A DNA stretch of 35,506 nucleotides, from NCBI GenBank assembly GCA_016795105.1, contig JAEUIH010000077.1, positions 1 to 35,506 of the forward strand. Direction: 5' to 3'. The DNA is from Planctomyces sp. (GTDB taxonomy: Bacteria; Planctomycetota; Planctomycetia; Planctomycetales; Planctomycetaceae). Shown piece by piece: positions 16,621 to 24,800 of this stretch (positions are counted from its first letter, which is position 1; every line of letters starts with the position of its first letter). A program made the translations under genes and the position numbers. A model generated the notes under the pieces. The model worked only from the letters and a program-made list of their open reading frames with translations. It ran no database searches and was not told the origin of the DNA.

Positions 16621-19128
16621 ATGCGGCATTTGCTAGGTTCTACGTTTAGTTTTGGGGTATGCCTTGCGGCGGTTTGCCATTCAGCAAGTGCAGACCGATC
16701 GGTGGGCACGGCGGTCCCTGACGCGATGGTTCATCGATATGGAACACCGGCTGACAGTTATTTTGCACTTTCACTTCGTGGAGAAGCGGCCGAGCCGACG
16801 ATCCGCGACTTTATTCTCCTTGTTGATACATCTGCGAGTCAGACCGGTCGATACCGGGATGCTTCGCAGGACCTCGTCAATCGCGTGTTGACTCAACTGC
16901 CGGTTGGTTCACGTGTACAGCTCTTCGCTGTTGATACCACGGTAGAAGGTCTGACTTCACAACCTGTACCGGTGAACTCTGCGGAAGTTCGAGCTGCTGT
17001 GGAACTACTCAGCAGTCGAACACCACTGGGTGCGACCAACCTGTCAGTCTCGATGGAGCAGATCGTAAAGCGTCAGAAGACGGAAACTCGGTCCAGCTTG
17101 ATCTACATCGGAGACGGCCTAAGCTCAGCCGGGCTGTTGTCTGCAGAGCAGCTGTCCGAGCTGACTCGAAGTCTTCAGGACAAAAACATAAGTCTGCATG
17201 CAGCATTACTGGGTCCGAAACTTGATACTCAGTTGATGTCGGTTCTTGCGAATCAAACCGGTGGAACGGTTCAAATTCTGCATTCTCTGGACGTGGCGGG
17301 CGCGAGTTCATCTTTGGTGAAGTCATCTCAGCTTGCACCTGTGGCCGTGAAATCGATTACGGTTTCGGGCAAGGGATGTGAGTTGGTGGCGGGCGACCAA
17401 ATCCTGCTGCGAGCTGATCGACACACCGTGATACCTGGTAAAGGTGAGCTTTCTGGTGATGTTGTCGTCCGGGGCGTGACAGTCGATGGACGGAATGTCA
17501 GCTGGACAATCCCTGCTTCCGGGATTCAAACCGCTGGCGGTGAATTGAAATCAATCTATGGACGGGCCGTCGTCAGCGATGGTCTTGACATGTCTGTTGT
17601 TGGACTGAACGGGCTTCAGTCTGCCGCAAGGGAGTTTGAACTCTCAGTGAAGGCAGGCACGATTCAGCTGACATCTGCCGGACAGGTTTCGGATGAGCAA
17701 TCTGGTGTAGCGCCAGGATCCGCCGATGACTCCCTGAAGGCACCATCTGCTGGTGAAGAAGAAGCACTTCGAGCTGCCGAATCAAAACGTCAAATCCGAA
17801 CACAGCGATTGACTCAGCAAGTCAATGCCGCGACGGATGAAGCTCGCAAGTATGGAGCCTCTCAGCCGGACTACGCAGCCGGCATGCTGAAGGACATTCG
17901 GGAGACGATTGCCGCAGAAGCAGATATCAACCCCGAAGCCAAAGATGAGTTGCTGCGACGAGTGGACTCGGCCTTGATCAATGTTCAGACGTCTTCTGAT
18001 CATGCTCGACTGGAACTCCAGCAGGCTGCTCAGCGAGAAGCAGTCGTTGAAGCTCAGCGAAAGCTACTCACCGAAACTGCACTGGACGAAGAGCGTCTCC
18101 AGACAATGATTGATCAGGTGCGAGGACTCCTGAACCGTGCTCGACATGGAGATTCCAACGCCTACGAAGACGCCGAACAGGTTGCTCGCAAGGCAATTGA
18201 AATGACACCAGGAGACGGCACTGCGACGGCGGCTCTTGTTGTTTCTGAGGCCGCTGGTCAGCTTGATAAGGCTTACAAACTCGTCAATCTGCGACATGAC
18301 CGTTTTCTGGAGACGTTGTATCAGGTGGAATTGTCACACGTGCCGTTCCCGGACGAGCCACCTGTGCTCTACCCACCTGCCGACGTATGGCGAGCACTCA
18401 CGCTGACTCGCAAGAAGAAGTACGAATCTGTCGACCTGCGTTCAGAGAAGCCTGCTGAGAAGTGGCTTCGCGACATGCTTGACGAACCGGTTCCCGAACT
18501 CGAATACCAGGGTGAAGTATCACTCAAGGAAATCCTTGACCAGATTTCAGAGTACTATACGAACACTTATGGTGCGACAGGCGGTGGTGGTGCTGGTGCG
18601 GATTATCGCATGACGATTATTCCGGACTTCAAGGAGATTGAACTGGCCGGTGTCACGTCACTCGAAGATGTGATGATCAAGGATATTTCGCTCCGAGGGA
18701 TTACTCTGCGAAATGCGCTCGAACTGATCTTCTCGCAGACGGAAGACCCGGAACTGACCTACATGATTCGCAACGAAGTCATGTTGATCACGACGGTCGA
18801 ATTTGCAGAATCGGACGAAAATCTGATTACTCGAGTTTATCCGGTAGGTGACCTCACGATTTCGCCATCGATTCGCCCAAGCGGTGGTGGTGGCCAGGGC
18901 GGTTTCGGCGGCGGCGGTCAGGGCGGCTTTGGTGGTGGTGGCCAGGGCGGCTTTGGTGGTGGTGGTCAGGGCGGCTTTGGTGGTGGTGGCCAGGGCGGAT
19001 TTGGTGGCGGTGGTGGATTTGGAAGCATTCCACCTGAAATGCTGAATCCTGCTCCAGCAGCTGGCGATTCAGGTATCTCAAATGACGCCATCCAGCAGCT
19101 CAAAAAAAAACCAGCAAAGAAGAACTGA
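16621..19128 (+). CDS. Exported VWA-domain protein with coiled coil, STN-like domain and GGGGQGGF repeats
   Basis: Start chosen at ATG 16621 (AGGGGA upstream), which gives a clean signal peptide ending near HSASA. A von Willebrand A domain (about 62-240) has the metal-ion site DTSAS (69-73). A helical coiled-coil region (about 390-560) follows. Near 620-745 is a region resembling the short N-domains of secretins (SLKEILDQISEYY..., SLRGITLRNALELIF, MLITTVEFAESD). Residues 755-794 are five perfect GGGGQGGF repeats. The reading frame ends at TGA 19126-19128, just after an A9 tract, and the -1 frame continues open into the next gene. The annotated end may therefore be only one of two products. 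Function is unknown; the architecture suggests a cell-envelope assembly or adhesion protein. Confidence 0.85.
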   Translation: MRHLLGSTFSFGVCLAAVCHSASADRSVGTAVPDAMVHRYGTPADSYFALSLRGEAAEPTIRDFILLVDTSASQTGRYRDASQDLVNRVLTQLPVGSRVQLFAVDTTVEGLTSQPVPVNSAEVRAAVELLSSRTPLGATNLSVSMEQIVKRQKTETRSSLIYIGDGLSSAGLLSAEQLSELTRSLQDKNISLHAALLGPKLDTQLMSVLANQTGGTVQILHSLDVAGASSSLVKSSQLAPVAVKSITVSGKGCELVAGDQILLRADRHTVIPGKGELSGDVVVRGVTVDGRNVSWTIPASGIQTAGGELKSIYGRAVVSDGLDMSVVGLNGLQSAAREFELSVKAGTIQLTSAGQVSDEQSGVAPGSADDSLKAPSAGEEEALRAAESKRQIRTQRLTQQVNAATDEARKYGASQPDYAAGMLKDIRETIAAEADINPEAKDELLRRVDSALINVQTSSDHARLELQQAAQREAVVEAQRKLLTETALDEERLQTMIDQVRGLLNRARHGDSNAYEDAEQVARKAIEMTPGDGTATAALVVSEAAGQLDKAYKLVNLRHDRFLETLYQVELSHVPFPDEPPVLYPPADVWRALTLTRKKKYESVDLRSEKPAEKWLRDMLDEPVPELEYQGEVSLKEILDQISEYYTNTYGATGGGGAGADYRMTIIPDFKEIELAGVTSLEDVMIKDISLRGITLRNALELIFSQTEDPELTYMIRNEVMLITTVEFAESDENLITRVYPVGDLTISPSIRPSGGGGQGGFGGGGQGGFGGGGQGGFGGGGQGGFGGGGQGGFGGGGGFGSIPPEMLNPAPAAGDSGISNDAIQQLKKKPAKKN
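18883..19002 (+). repeat. Five in-frame 24-bp repeats encoding GGGGQGGF
   Basis: Five consecutive 24-nt units (third positions vary) encode GGGGQGGF and are followed by a partial unit GGGGGFGS. They form a flexible glycine linker near the C-terminus of the VWA protein and are prone to slippage, so copy number may vary between strains. Confidence 0.9.
19101..19128 (+). other. A9 slippery tract, candidate -1 frameshift site
   Basis: CTC AAA AAA AAA CCA in the VWA frame provides a classic A-AAA-AAA slip site at 19102-19110. The zero-frame stop TGA comes 15 nt later. The -1 frame has no stop from here through the whole following gene (to 20318). Options are ribosomal -1 slippage, addition of one A by RNA polymerase, or a one-base homopolymer error in the sequence. 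Confidence 0.7.
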
Positions 19129-19205
19129 GTCGAGTAACAGATGGCGTTCAGTATTGCCCGGCAGGGGTTCTGAACAACCATCCTGAACGACGTGCTTCTG
19201 AATGG

Positions 19206-20318
19206 GTGATGGTCTCACTGTCTGTCAACCAGCAGAAGCAACAACAGGAAGAAACTGAGAAACCGCAGAATTCGCCAACGGGTGAGTCTGCGGTTTCTTC
19301 ACGCGCGAAAGAAATACTGGCGAAAGTAACGACTGGCGTCGGCGAGAATTCAGGGCCGTCGGAGTTCGGAAAGTTGTGGGACAAGGTATTTCGGGAACGC
19401 GAGTATTCGTCGGAAGTTTTAGCAGAAGCATTTGCGATGCTTCATGCTCGGAAACAGTATGACGTCGCGGTTGAAGGTCTTTTGAGCAGTATCCGCAACG
19501 ACCATGCGCAGCCGTGGACATACGATGTACTGGCCATAGAAATGGCGCTGGCGAAACGGCCGGCGACAGAGCTGGATCGAGTCCTGCAGTCGCGAATTGA
19601 CTTTGTGCCCGGCGATCTTACACAAGTGATGCTGACCGTGGCGATGCTTTCCCGGTTCGATGCTCATGAGCAGGCCCTTGACCTCTGTCAGAAGGCGGCT
19701 GAATCAAATCCCGAAATGCCCGAACCATGGCTCGTTGGTCGAAATGTCGCAGATCGACTTGGCCGGCCAGAGGACCAGGTTTGGGCGAGGTGTGGGATTC
19801 TTCAGCATGTCTGGTTGGCGGACTATGCACGTCTGCATGAAGAAGCTCGAAAGACCATTCAGCGGCTGATTGAAGAAGCTGAGAAGAGGGGAGATGCAGC
19901 AGCAGCGTCGGCATTTCGGGAGCGTCTATTGTCGGCCAATGCTCGTGATGTCAAGGTCACGCTGAAATGGGCCGGCACAGCGGATCTTGATTTGATGATC
20001 ACCGAACCATCCGGTGTTCGGTGCGATTTTCGTACCAACATCACGCCTCAGGGCGGCCGACTGGTGAAGGTGGATAGTGGTAGTGCTGCGAATAAGTCCG
20101 GTAACCATGAAGAGCAATATGTTTGCCACACGGCAGCAAATGGCGAATATCAGTCCACTGTTAGGTTTGTCCTTGGAAATGTTGTCGCAGGAACAGCGGT
20201 ACTCGAGATCATTCAGAATGAGAATTCACCTCAGGAAACGCGGACTCGAAAAGTCATTACACTCCGCAAGGAAGACGCAGTGGTCTCCTTTACTGTTGAC
20301 AACGGAAGGTTGAAGTGA
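19206..20318 (+). CDS. TPR-like / DUF2135-like protein, probable C-terminal part of the VWA protein
   Basis: As a separate gene it would start at GTG 19206 or ATG 19209, neither with a ribosome site, and it has no signal peptide although its partner is exported. Residues about 60-235 form helical repeats of TPR type. Residues about 245-365 form a beta domain (VKVTLKWAGTADLDLMITEP) resembling the YfaP/DUF2135 domain that often accompanies VWA domains. The same frame is open upstream from 19101, and its translation there (SKEELSRVTDGVQYCPAG) reads like protein. The simplest view is that this is the rest of the VWA protein, reached by a -1 shift at the A9 tract (about 1230 aa in total). Its stop overlaps the acpS start (TGATG), which implies translational coupling. 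Confidence 0.75.
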   Translation: MMVSLSVNQQKQQQEETEKPQNSPTGESAVSSRAKEILAKVTTGVGENSGPSEFGKLWDKVFREREYSSEVLAEAFAMLHARKQYDVAVEGLLSSIRNDHAQPWTYDVLAIEMALAKRPATELDRVLQSRIDFVPGDLTQVMLTVAMLSRFDAHEQALDLCQKAAESNPEMPEPWLVGRNVADRLGRPEDQVWARCGILQHVWLADYARLHEEARKTIQRLIEEAEKRGDAAAASAFRERLLSANARDVKVTLKWAGTADLDLMITEPSGVRCDFRTNITPQGGRLVKVDSGSAANKSGNHEEQYVCHTAANGEYQSTVRFVLGNVVAGTAVLEIIQNENSPQETRTRKVITLRKEDAVVSFTVDNGRLK

Positions 20319-20716
20319 TGCGTCTGGAAATCGGGACGGACATCGTTGAAATCGAGCGAATTCGCGGGATGATGGATCGTCACAGGGATCACTTTATTGA
20401 GCGATGTTTTACTGCTGCTGAGATCGAGTATTCGAGGAGGCATCGGGATTCAGCAGTTCGTTTTGCTGGCCGATGGGCAGCAAAAGAAGCTGTGGTCAAG
20501 GTATTGGGAACCGGATTTGTTCAGGGGATTACCTTTCACGATATCGAAGTTGTTCCATTGCCTTCAGGTCAGCCTTCTGTTGTGTTGACCGGAGGTGCAA
20601 AAGAAATTGCGGATCGTTTGGGAATCACCAGTTTGAAGCTCACAATTTCGCACGCCCGAGAGTATGCGACCGCCACAGCCATCGGACTCTGTGAAACGCA
20701 GGACGGTCATTCGTGA
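20318..20716 (+). CDS. acpS: Holo-[acyl-carrier-protein] synthase
   Basis: Transfers 4'-phosphopantetheine from CoA to apo-ACP. At 132 aa it has the usual AcpS length. It shows GTDIVEIERI with Asp8, and FAGRWAAKEAVVKVLGTG with Glu57, the two magnesium ligands of the family. The C-terminal SHAREYATATAIG is also typical. The start is ATG 20318, overlapping the preceding stop by one base (TGATG), with GGAAGG upstream. It is therefore translationally coupled to the envelope protein gene, an unusual partner, and is the only acpS-type gene seen here. Confidence 0.95.
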   Translation: MRLEIGTDIVEIERIRGMMDRHRDHFIERCFTAAEIEYSRRHRDSAVRFAGRWAAKEAVVKVLGTGFVQGITFHDIEVVPLPSGQPSVVLTGGAKEIADRLGITSLKLTISHAREYATATAIGLCETQDGHS

Positions 20717-20720
20717 CCAG

Positions 20721-20831
20721 CAAAGTACTCATCACGGTCCGCCATGATGTCGAGTATCGGGCAAGGGGGGCAATTGCGGAACCGTCACGTACCAGTGTTC
20801 GACATCACGACGGAGCGTGATGAGTACTTTG
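20721..20831. repeat. Long imperfect inverted repeat between convergent genes
   Basis: Arms 20721-20753 and 20799-20831 are complementary over 33 bases with three mismatches; the outer 16 bp (CAAAGTACTCATCACG) are perfect. The loop is 45 nt. It fills most of the gap between acpS (plus) and the M24-like gene (minus). It may act as a bidirectional terminator although no T run follows, or be a small mobile palindrome. Confidence 0.75.
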
Positions 20832-20842
20832 GTGGGGGTGAT

Positions 20843-22180
20843 TTATTCGAGGACCGATTCCTCGGAGAACGGTGAATCCTCTTCGTCGAAGATCGATCGA
20901 TCGGAAGTGAGTTCCAGTTCCCAGACGGAGTCCATTCGTCCCGCTGGCTCGACTTCAAAGCTGTGGCTCGCGAACGGAGAGTCCTGTTGAATTGGGCTCA
21001 CTTGAGCACCCGTTGTCGGAGGCAATGTTGTTTGGATCTTCAGAATGCCTGGGCACTCGACATCCACACCCTTGACCTTGACATGAAGTTTTGGCCAGAC
21101 CGCCGAATCGGTGAGACGTTCGAATCCCTGTTTCGTGATGAGAACCGTATCACCCATCAACGCGGGACCGACAGATGGATGCCAGAAGACCGGCATTCCG
21201 GTTTGCAGGACAAAATCTGAGTCGGGAGTGAGTTGAACTTCAGAGGGGCGATAGCCGAGGACATCTGCCTGATCAGCAAGCTGCCACTCGCAGCCAAGAC
21301 CGAACTTTTCGTAGATGCGTTTCACTTTCTGCCAGACATCCTTGAGGGGTTCATCATGCTTTGAAAAGTACATACCTGTCGCATGGACGAGAACCGCTCT
21401 CTGATGTGCTTCCCAGAGCTCCAAAGGCCAGTCTCCGAGGCAGACGGTGCGAGTCACAGCGGAGTGAAGTCCCCAGCGCCGGGCGGTACAGCTGACGACG
21501 GCACACCGATCGATGGGAGATTCTCCGAACGCCCAATGCCGAAATCGTTCGTTACGTCCATCAGCACAGACCTGAATCCGAACCGGGGTAATTGTTCGTT
21601 TCAGGAGACGGTGACTGATCTCGCCGGCAACTTCTGCTTCGGTTGTCCCCGATCGAATATTATTCGCGCTGACTTCGACCGCATACGTGGCAACCTGTGA
21701 CAGCTTGCGAAGTCGGTCGACTTCCAGTCGCGTGAGCGGCAGTCGTGCTTTGGCGATGCGACGGGTGGCATTGCGAGTTCCTTCATAACCGGAGTCGCTG
21801 ATGACTTTTCTGCCACGGCACAAGTCATCGATCAGGGCTGAATGCGGCTGAAACCATTCGCGTTGCTTTAGCTGAAATCCCAGGCCGAAGACTTCACGCT
21901 CAAAAATCAGAGTCGAATCCACAGCGTTCGTGGCGACGAGACGAGCATCTTCGGTGATAAAGAGGCTGGTTTGACAATTGTCCGGGGTGGAGCGAGTCAG
22001 ATCGGCGCCCGCGGTCATCCAGGCGATGTTCACGGGGTCCTGAAGAAGCAAAGCATCACCGCCGGTTGATTTCAGCAGTTCGCGAACACGTTCGTGCTTG
22101 ATTTCAACATCTTCAGCGCGGCTCGCATCCTGCACAAGCTGTCGACGGCGCTTTAAGTCGTCTGTCTTCCCTCCCGACAT
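20843..22180 (-). CDS. M24-fold (aminopeptidase P-like) protein lacking metal ligands
   Basis: The length and order of motifs follow the creatinase/Xaa-Pro aminopeptidase family: an N-terminal domain (about 20-150) and a pita-bread C-terminal domain (about 155-375). The metal-binding residues are replaced, however. In the segment equivalent to DxGxxxxGYxxDxTRT the gene reads SCTARRWGLHSAVTRT, giving Ser and Ala for the two Asp. The GMxxxxEP glutamate is replaced in GMPVFWHP, the final EDTVLVT is GDTVLIT, and no GHGIG is seen. It is probably a catalytically dead relative, perhaps a binding protein. A Ser/Glu/Asp-rich tail of about 60 residues is extra. ATG 22180 has GGGAG seven bases upstream. 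No signal peptide is seen. Confidence 0.8.
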   Translation of the reverse strand: MSGGKTDDLKRRRQLVQDASRAEDVEIKHERVRELLKSTGGDALLLQDPVNIAWMTAGADLTRSTPDNCQTSLFITEDARLVATNAVDSTLIFEREVFGLGFQLKQREWFQPHSALIDDLCRGRKVISDSGYEGTRNATRRIAKARLPLTRLEVDRLRKLSQVATYAVEVSANNIRSGTTEAEVAGEISHRLLKRTITPVRIQVCADGRNERFRHWAFGESPIDRCAVVSCTARRWGLHSAVTRTVCLGDWPLELWEAHQRAVLVHATGMYFSKHDEPLKDVWQKVKRIYEKFGLGCEWQLADQADVLGYRPSEVQLTPDSDFVLQTGMPVFWHPSVGPALMGDTVLITKQGFERLTDSAVWPKLHVKVKGVDVECPGILKIQTTLPPTTGAQVSPIQQDSPFASHSFEVEPAGRMDSVWELELTSDRSIFDEEDSPFSEESVLE

Positions 22181-22590
22181 CCATCAGCTCCCGTCAACGA
22201 TTTTCGGCTGGATCCGTATTCGCTTTACTCAGTTTATGAAAGTTCTTTCAAATGCAAAGAATTCCTTCGGAAAAACATGGCTTCTGAATGGGAATCCGGC
22301 GTGGATTCGAAGTGAGGGATCAACAAAGAGGTACGCATTCAGGTGAATCTCTGTTGAAATCGCCGGTTGTACGGAGCGCACCAGCATTGAGGAAGATATG
22401 GCTTTCACTGCGAAGACAGGCGGTTTACAGGGATGGGTTGAACCGAATTTCGGGAACACGGACGGATTTTCCCGCATGAACTGCCCGATCAGACCCGGGA
22501 CGGACGCTCCCCGGTTGACCGTCTGCGAATGCGGTCCTACAGTGGAATACTTGGGTTTGCGGATAAATGATGAACTGAAAGGCGTTTTGC
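22181..22590. promoter_or_regulatory. Divergent intergenic region upstream of ftsH
   Basis: These 410 bp separate the M24-like gene and ftsH and should hold both promoters. A perfect palindrome TGAAAG-TT-CTTTCA at 22237-22250 is a possible operator. An 88-codon frame starting at 22398 behind GAGGAAG overlaps ftsH but shows no family resemblance, and I did not call it. I found no clear heat-shock element such as CIRCE. Confidence 0.4.
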
Positions 22591-24627
22591 ATGTCAGGTG
22601 GTCAGGATCAGCCGAACGGCAATGGCTCCAACGGGGCACCTCGTCCGAACCGCGGTCCGCGTAAAGAACGGAATCAAAGCGGCAGCACGATTTGGTATCT
22701 CCTTGTCGGATTTATCCTGGCAATGGTGATCATGTCAGTGTTTAACCGCGCATCTCGGCGAGAATCCATCACGTACAGTGACCTGATCAATCGGGTTCAG
22801 AAAGGCGAATTCAATTCGAACAATATGTTTGAAGTGATCGTCAGTCCGTTTGGGGTCACATGGCAGACAAAATCCAAAGACGATTCGGAAGGGCAGCGAA
22901 CGGAAGAGTTTAAGCTTTATCAGTGTTCTCTGTATGGAGCCAGCGACGAGCGACGAGCACAGATTGAAGAGATGCTGGAATCCAAAGGACTCCTCAACGG
23001 ACATCCTCAGCCAGCATCCGAATGGACTGCCCTCATTCCATTGTTTCTTATCAGTGGCCTGTTCGTGTTGGGAATTATTCTGATCCTTCGTCGCCTCGGT
23101 GGTGCCGGTTCTGCGATGTCTTTTGGCAGAAGCCGAGGACGTCTTTATGCTCAGGAAGATGTCAACGTCACATTTAACGACGTTGCCGGGATCGACGAAG
23201 CCGTTGAAGAGCTGAAAGAGATTGTTGAATTTCTGAAAACTCCACAGAAGTATCAGGCACTTGGAGGTCGAATTCCGCGGGGGGTTCTTTTGGTAGGACC
23301 TCCGGGCACCGGTAAGACAATGCTTGCGAAAGCGGTTGCAGGCGAAGCCGGCGTACCATTCTTTGGGCTGTCCGGATCCGACTTTGTTGAGATGTATGTT
23401 GGGGTCGGTGCTGCTCGAGTTCGTGACATGTTTCAACAGGCCCTGCAGCGTTCCCCGGCGATTATTTTCATCGATGAACTCGACGCGCTCGGGAAGGTGC
23501 GAGGCAGCGGAGCTCCAGGTGGACATGATGAGCGCGAACAGACGCTGAACGCACTGCTGGTGGAGATGGACGGCTTTGGCACAGATCAAAGTGTGATCGT
23601 GATGGGAGCCACCAACCGTCCCGAGACGCTGGACCCTGCTCTGATGCGTCCTGGGCGATTCGATCGACACGTACTCGTGGATCGACCCGATATCAAGGGA
23701 CGCGAAGCGATTCTCAACGTACATGCCCGCAAGGTAAAGCTGGATGCCGATGTGGATTTGAAACGACTTGCCAAGCTGACACCCGGATTTGTTGGTGCAG
23801 ACCTTGCAAACCTGGTCAACGAGGCCGCCCTGCTCTCAGCGCGACGTGATGATAAACGAGTGACAATGAAGTCGTTTGAAGCGGGCATTGAACGCGTTGT
23901 GGCCGGCCTGGAAAAAACTTCCCGGATTATCGTGGATGATGTCAAACGCCGGGTTGCCTGCCACGAATGCGGACATGCTCTGGTTGCGGCAAGTCTGCCT
24001 CACACAGACCCGGTACACAAGATTTCGATCATTCCCCGCGGCATGGGAGCGCTGGGCTACATGCTGCAGTTGCCGGAAGACGATCGGGAATTGCTGACTC
24101 AGTCGGAACTTGCCAGTCGCATCGCAGTACTACTGGGGGGAATCGCGGCAGAACAGATTGTCTATGACGAAACCAGTACCGGCGCACAAAATGACCTGCA
24201 GCGCGCGACAGACCTCGCTCGCAGAATGGTGACAGAGTTCGGAATGAGTCCTCGGCTTGGTCGAATGTACTACAGTGAAGCGCAGAGGTCGCCGTTTCTT
24301 GCGGGTGGGGGCGGCATTATCGCCGAATCGATACACAGCGAAAGCACTCTTCGCGAAATCGATCTCGAAGTGAAGCGTCTGGTCGATGAAGCGTATCGAA
24401 CAGCCTTCGATACGTTAAGCATGCAGCGGCAGACACTGGATCGTCTGCGAGCCGACCTGATTGAGATGGAGACGATGTCGGCGGAGCACATGCATAAGGT
24501 GATTGAGGAGAACCGTACCGGTCCAAAGATTATGCCGGGTACGGTTTCCGTTACGAAGCCGGAAGTTCCCCAATTGCCGTCAAGTGGCCCTGCTCTCCCG
24601 GAAGTACCTCCTGCTGCTGGAGGTTAG
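22591..24627 (+). CDS. ftsH: ATP-dependent zinc metalloprotease FtsH
   Basis: A membrane-anchored AAA+ protease that degrades misfolded and regulatory membrane proteins as a hexamer. It has two membrane helices (34-50 and 147-167) flanking a small periplasmic domain, Walker A GPPGTGKT (236-243), Walker [11 protein letters not shown] (291-300), and the second region of homology with MRPGRFDR (352-359). The zinc site is HECGH (458-462), with Asp535 in [10 protein letters not shown] as third ligand. The N-terminal 33 residues are a Gly/Asn/Arg-rich tail, and the C-terminus is a Pro-rich tail; both are extensions relative to E. coli FtsH. HECGH instead of the usual HEAGH keeps all catalytic residues. 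Planctomycetes often have several FtsH copies, so this may be one of a set. Confidence 0.97.
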   Translation: MSGGQDQPNGNGSNGAPRPNRGPRKERNQSGSTIWYLLVGFILAMVIMSVFNRASRRESITYSDLINRVQKGEFNSNNMFEVIVSPFGVTWQTKSKDDSEGQRTEEFKLYQCSLYGASDERRAQIEEMLESKGLLNGHPQPASEWTALIPLFLISGLFVLGIILILRRLGGAGSAMSFGRSRGRLYAQEDVNVTFNDVAGIDEAVEELKEIVEFLKTPQKYQALGGRIPRGVLLVGPPGTGKTMLAKAVAGEAGVPFFGLSGSDFVEMYVGVGAARVRDMFQQALQRSPAIIFIDELDALGKVRGSGAPGGHDEREQTLNALLVEMDGFGTDQSVIVMGATNRPETLDPALMRPGRFDRHVLVDRPDIKGREAILNVHARKVKLDADVDLKRLAKLTPGFVGADLANLVNEAALLSARRDDKRVTMKSFEAGIERVVAGLEKTSRIIVDDVKRRVACHECGHALVAASLPHTDPVHKISIIPRGMGALGYMLQLPEDDRELLTQSELASRIAVLLGGIAAEQIVYDETSTGAQNDLQRATDLARRMVTEFGMSPRLGRMYYSEAQRSPFLAGGGGIIAESIHSESTLREIDLEVKRLVDEAYRTAFDTLSMQRQTLDRLRADLIEMETMSAEHMHKVIEENRTGPKIMPGTVSVTKPEVPQLPSSGPALPEVPPAAGG

Positions 24628-24667
24628 TTCCCGTTCAGGATCTCGCATTCGCAGCAGGAATTCTTCT

Positions 24668-24775
24668 GTAGCAGGCACATTCCATGTGCCGTCCGCAACA
24701 CACTGCTGCGGCTCTGCGCGCCGTCTCACCAGCCTGGGAGACGCGAAGGCGGACCGCAGACGGAGTTTGCCTAAG
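24668..24775. repeat. Composite REP element (REP A - linker - inverted REP A)
   Basis: A plus-strand unit at 24668-24696 (GTAGCAGGC, stem GGCACAT/ATGTGCC, tail GCCGTCCGC) is joined by a linker of about 52 bp to a decayed minus-strand unit at 24749-24775. The same arrangement, reversed, occurs at 35349-35458, and the linkers also match in part (CACTGCTGC...CGCCGTC). This is a bacterial interspersed mosaic element built from REP units. Confidence 0.8.
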
Positions 24776-24800
24776 TGTCACCCGTTCGGTCAAACACGAG

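Noticed and set aside
22398-22664. 88-codon frame behind a good GAGGAAG site, overlapping the ftsH start
   Set aside because: No family resemblance or composition typical of protein, and 74 bp of overlap with a certain gene. Kept as a possible but unsupported leader peptide.
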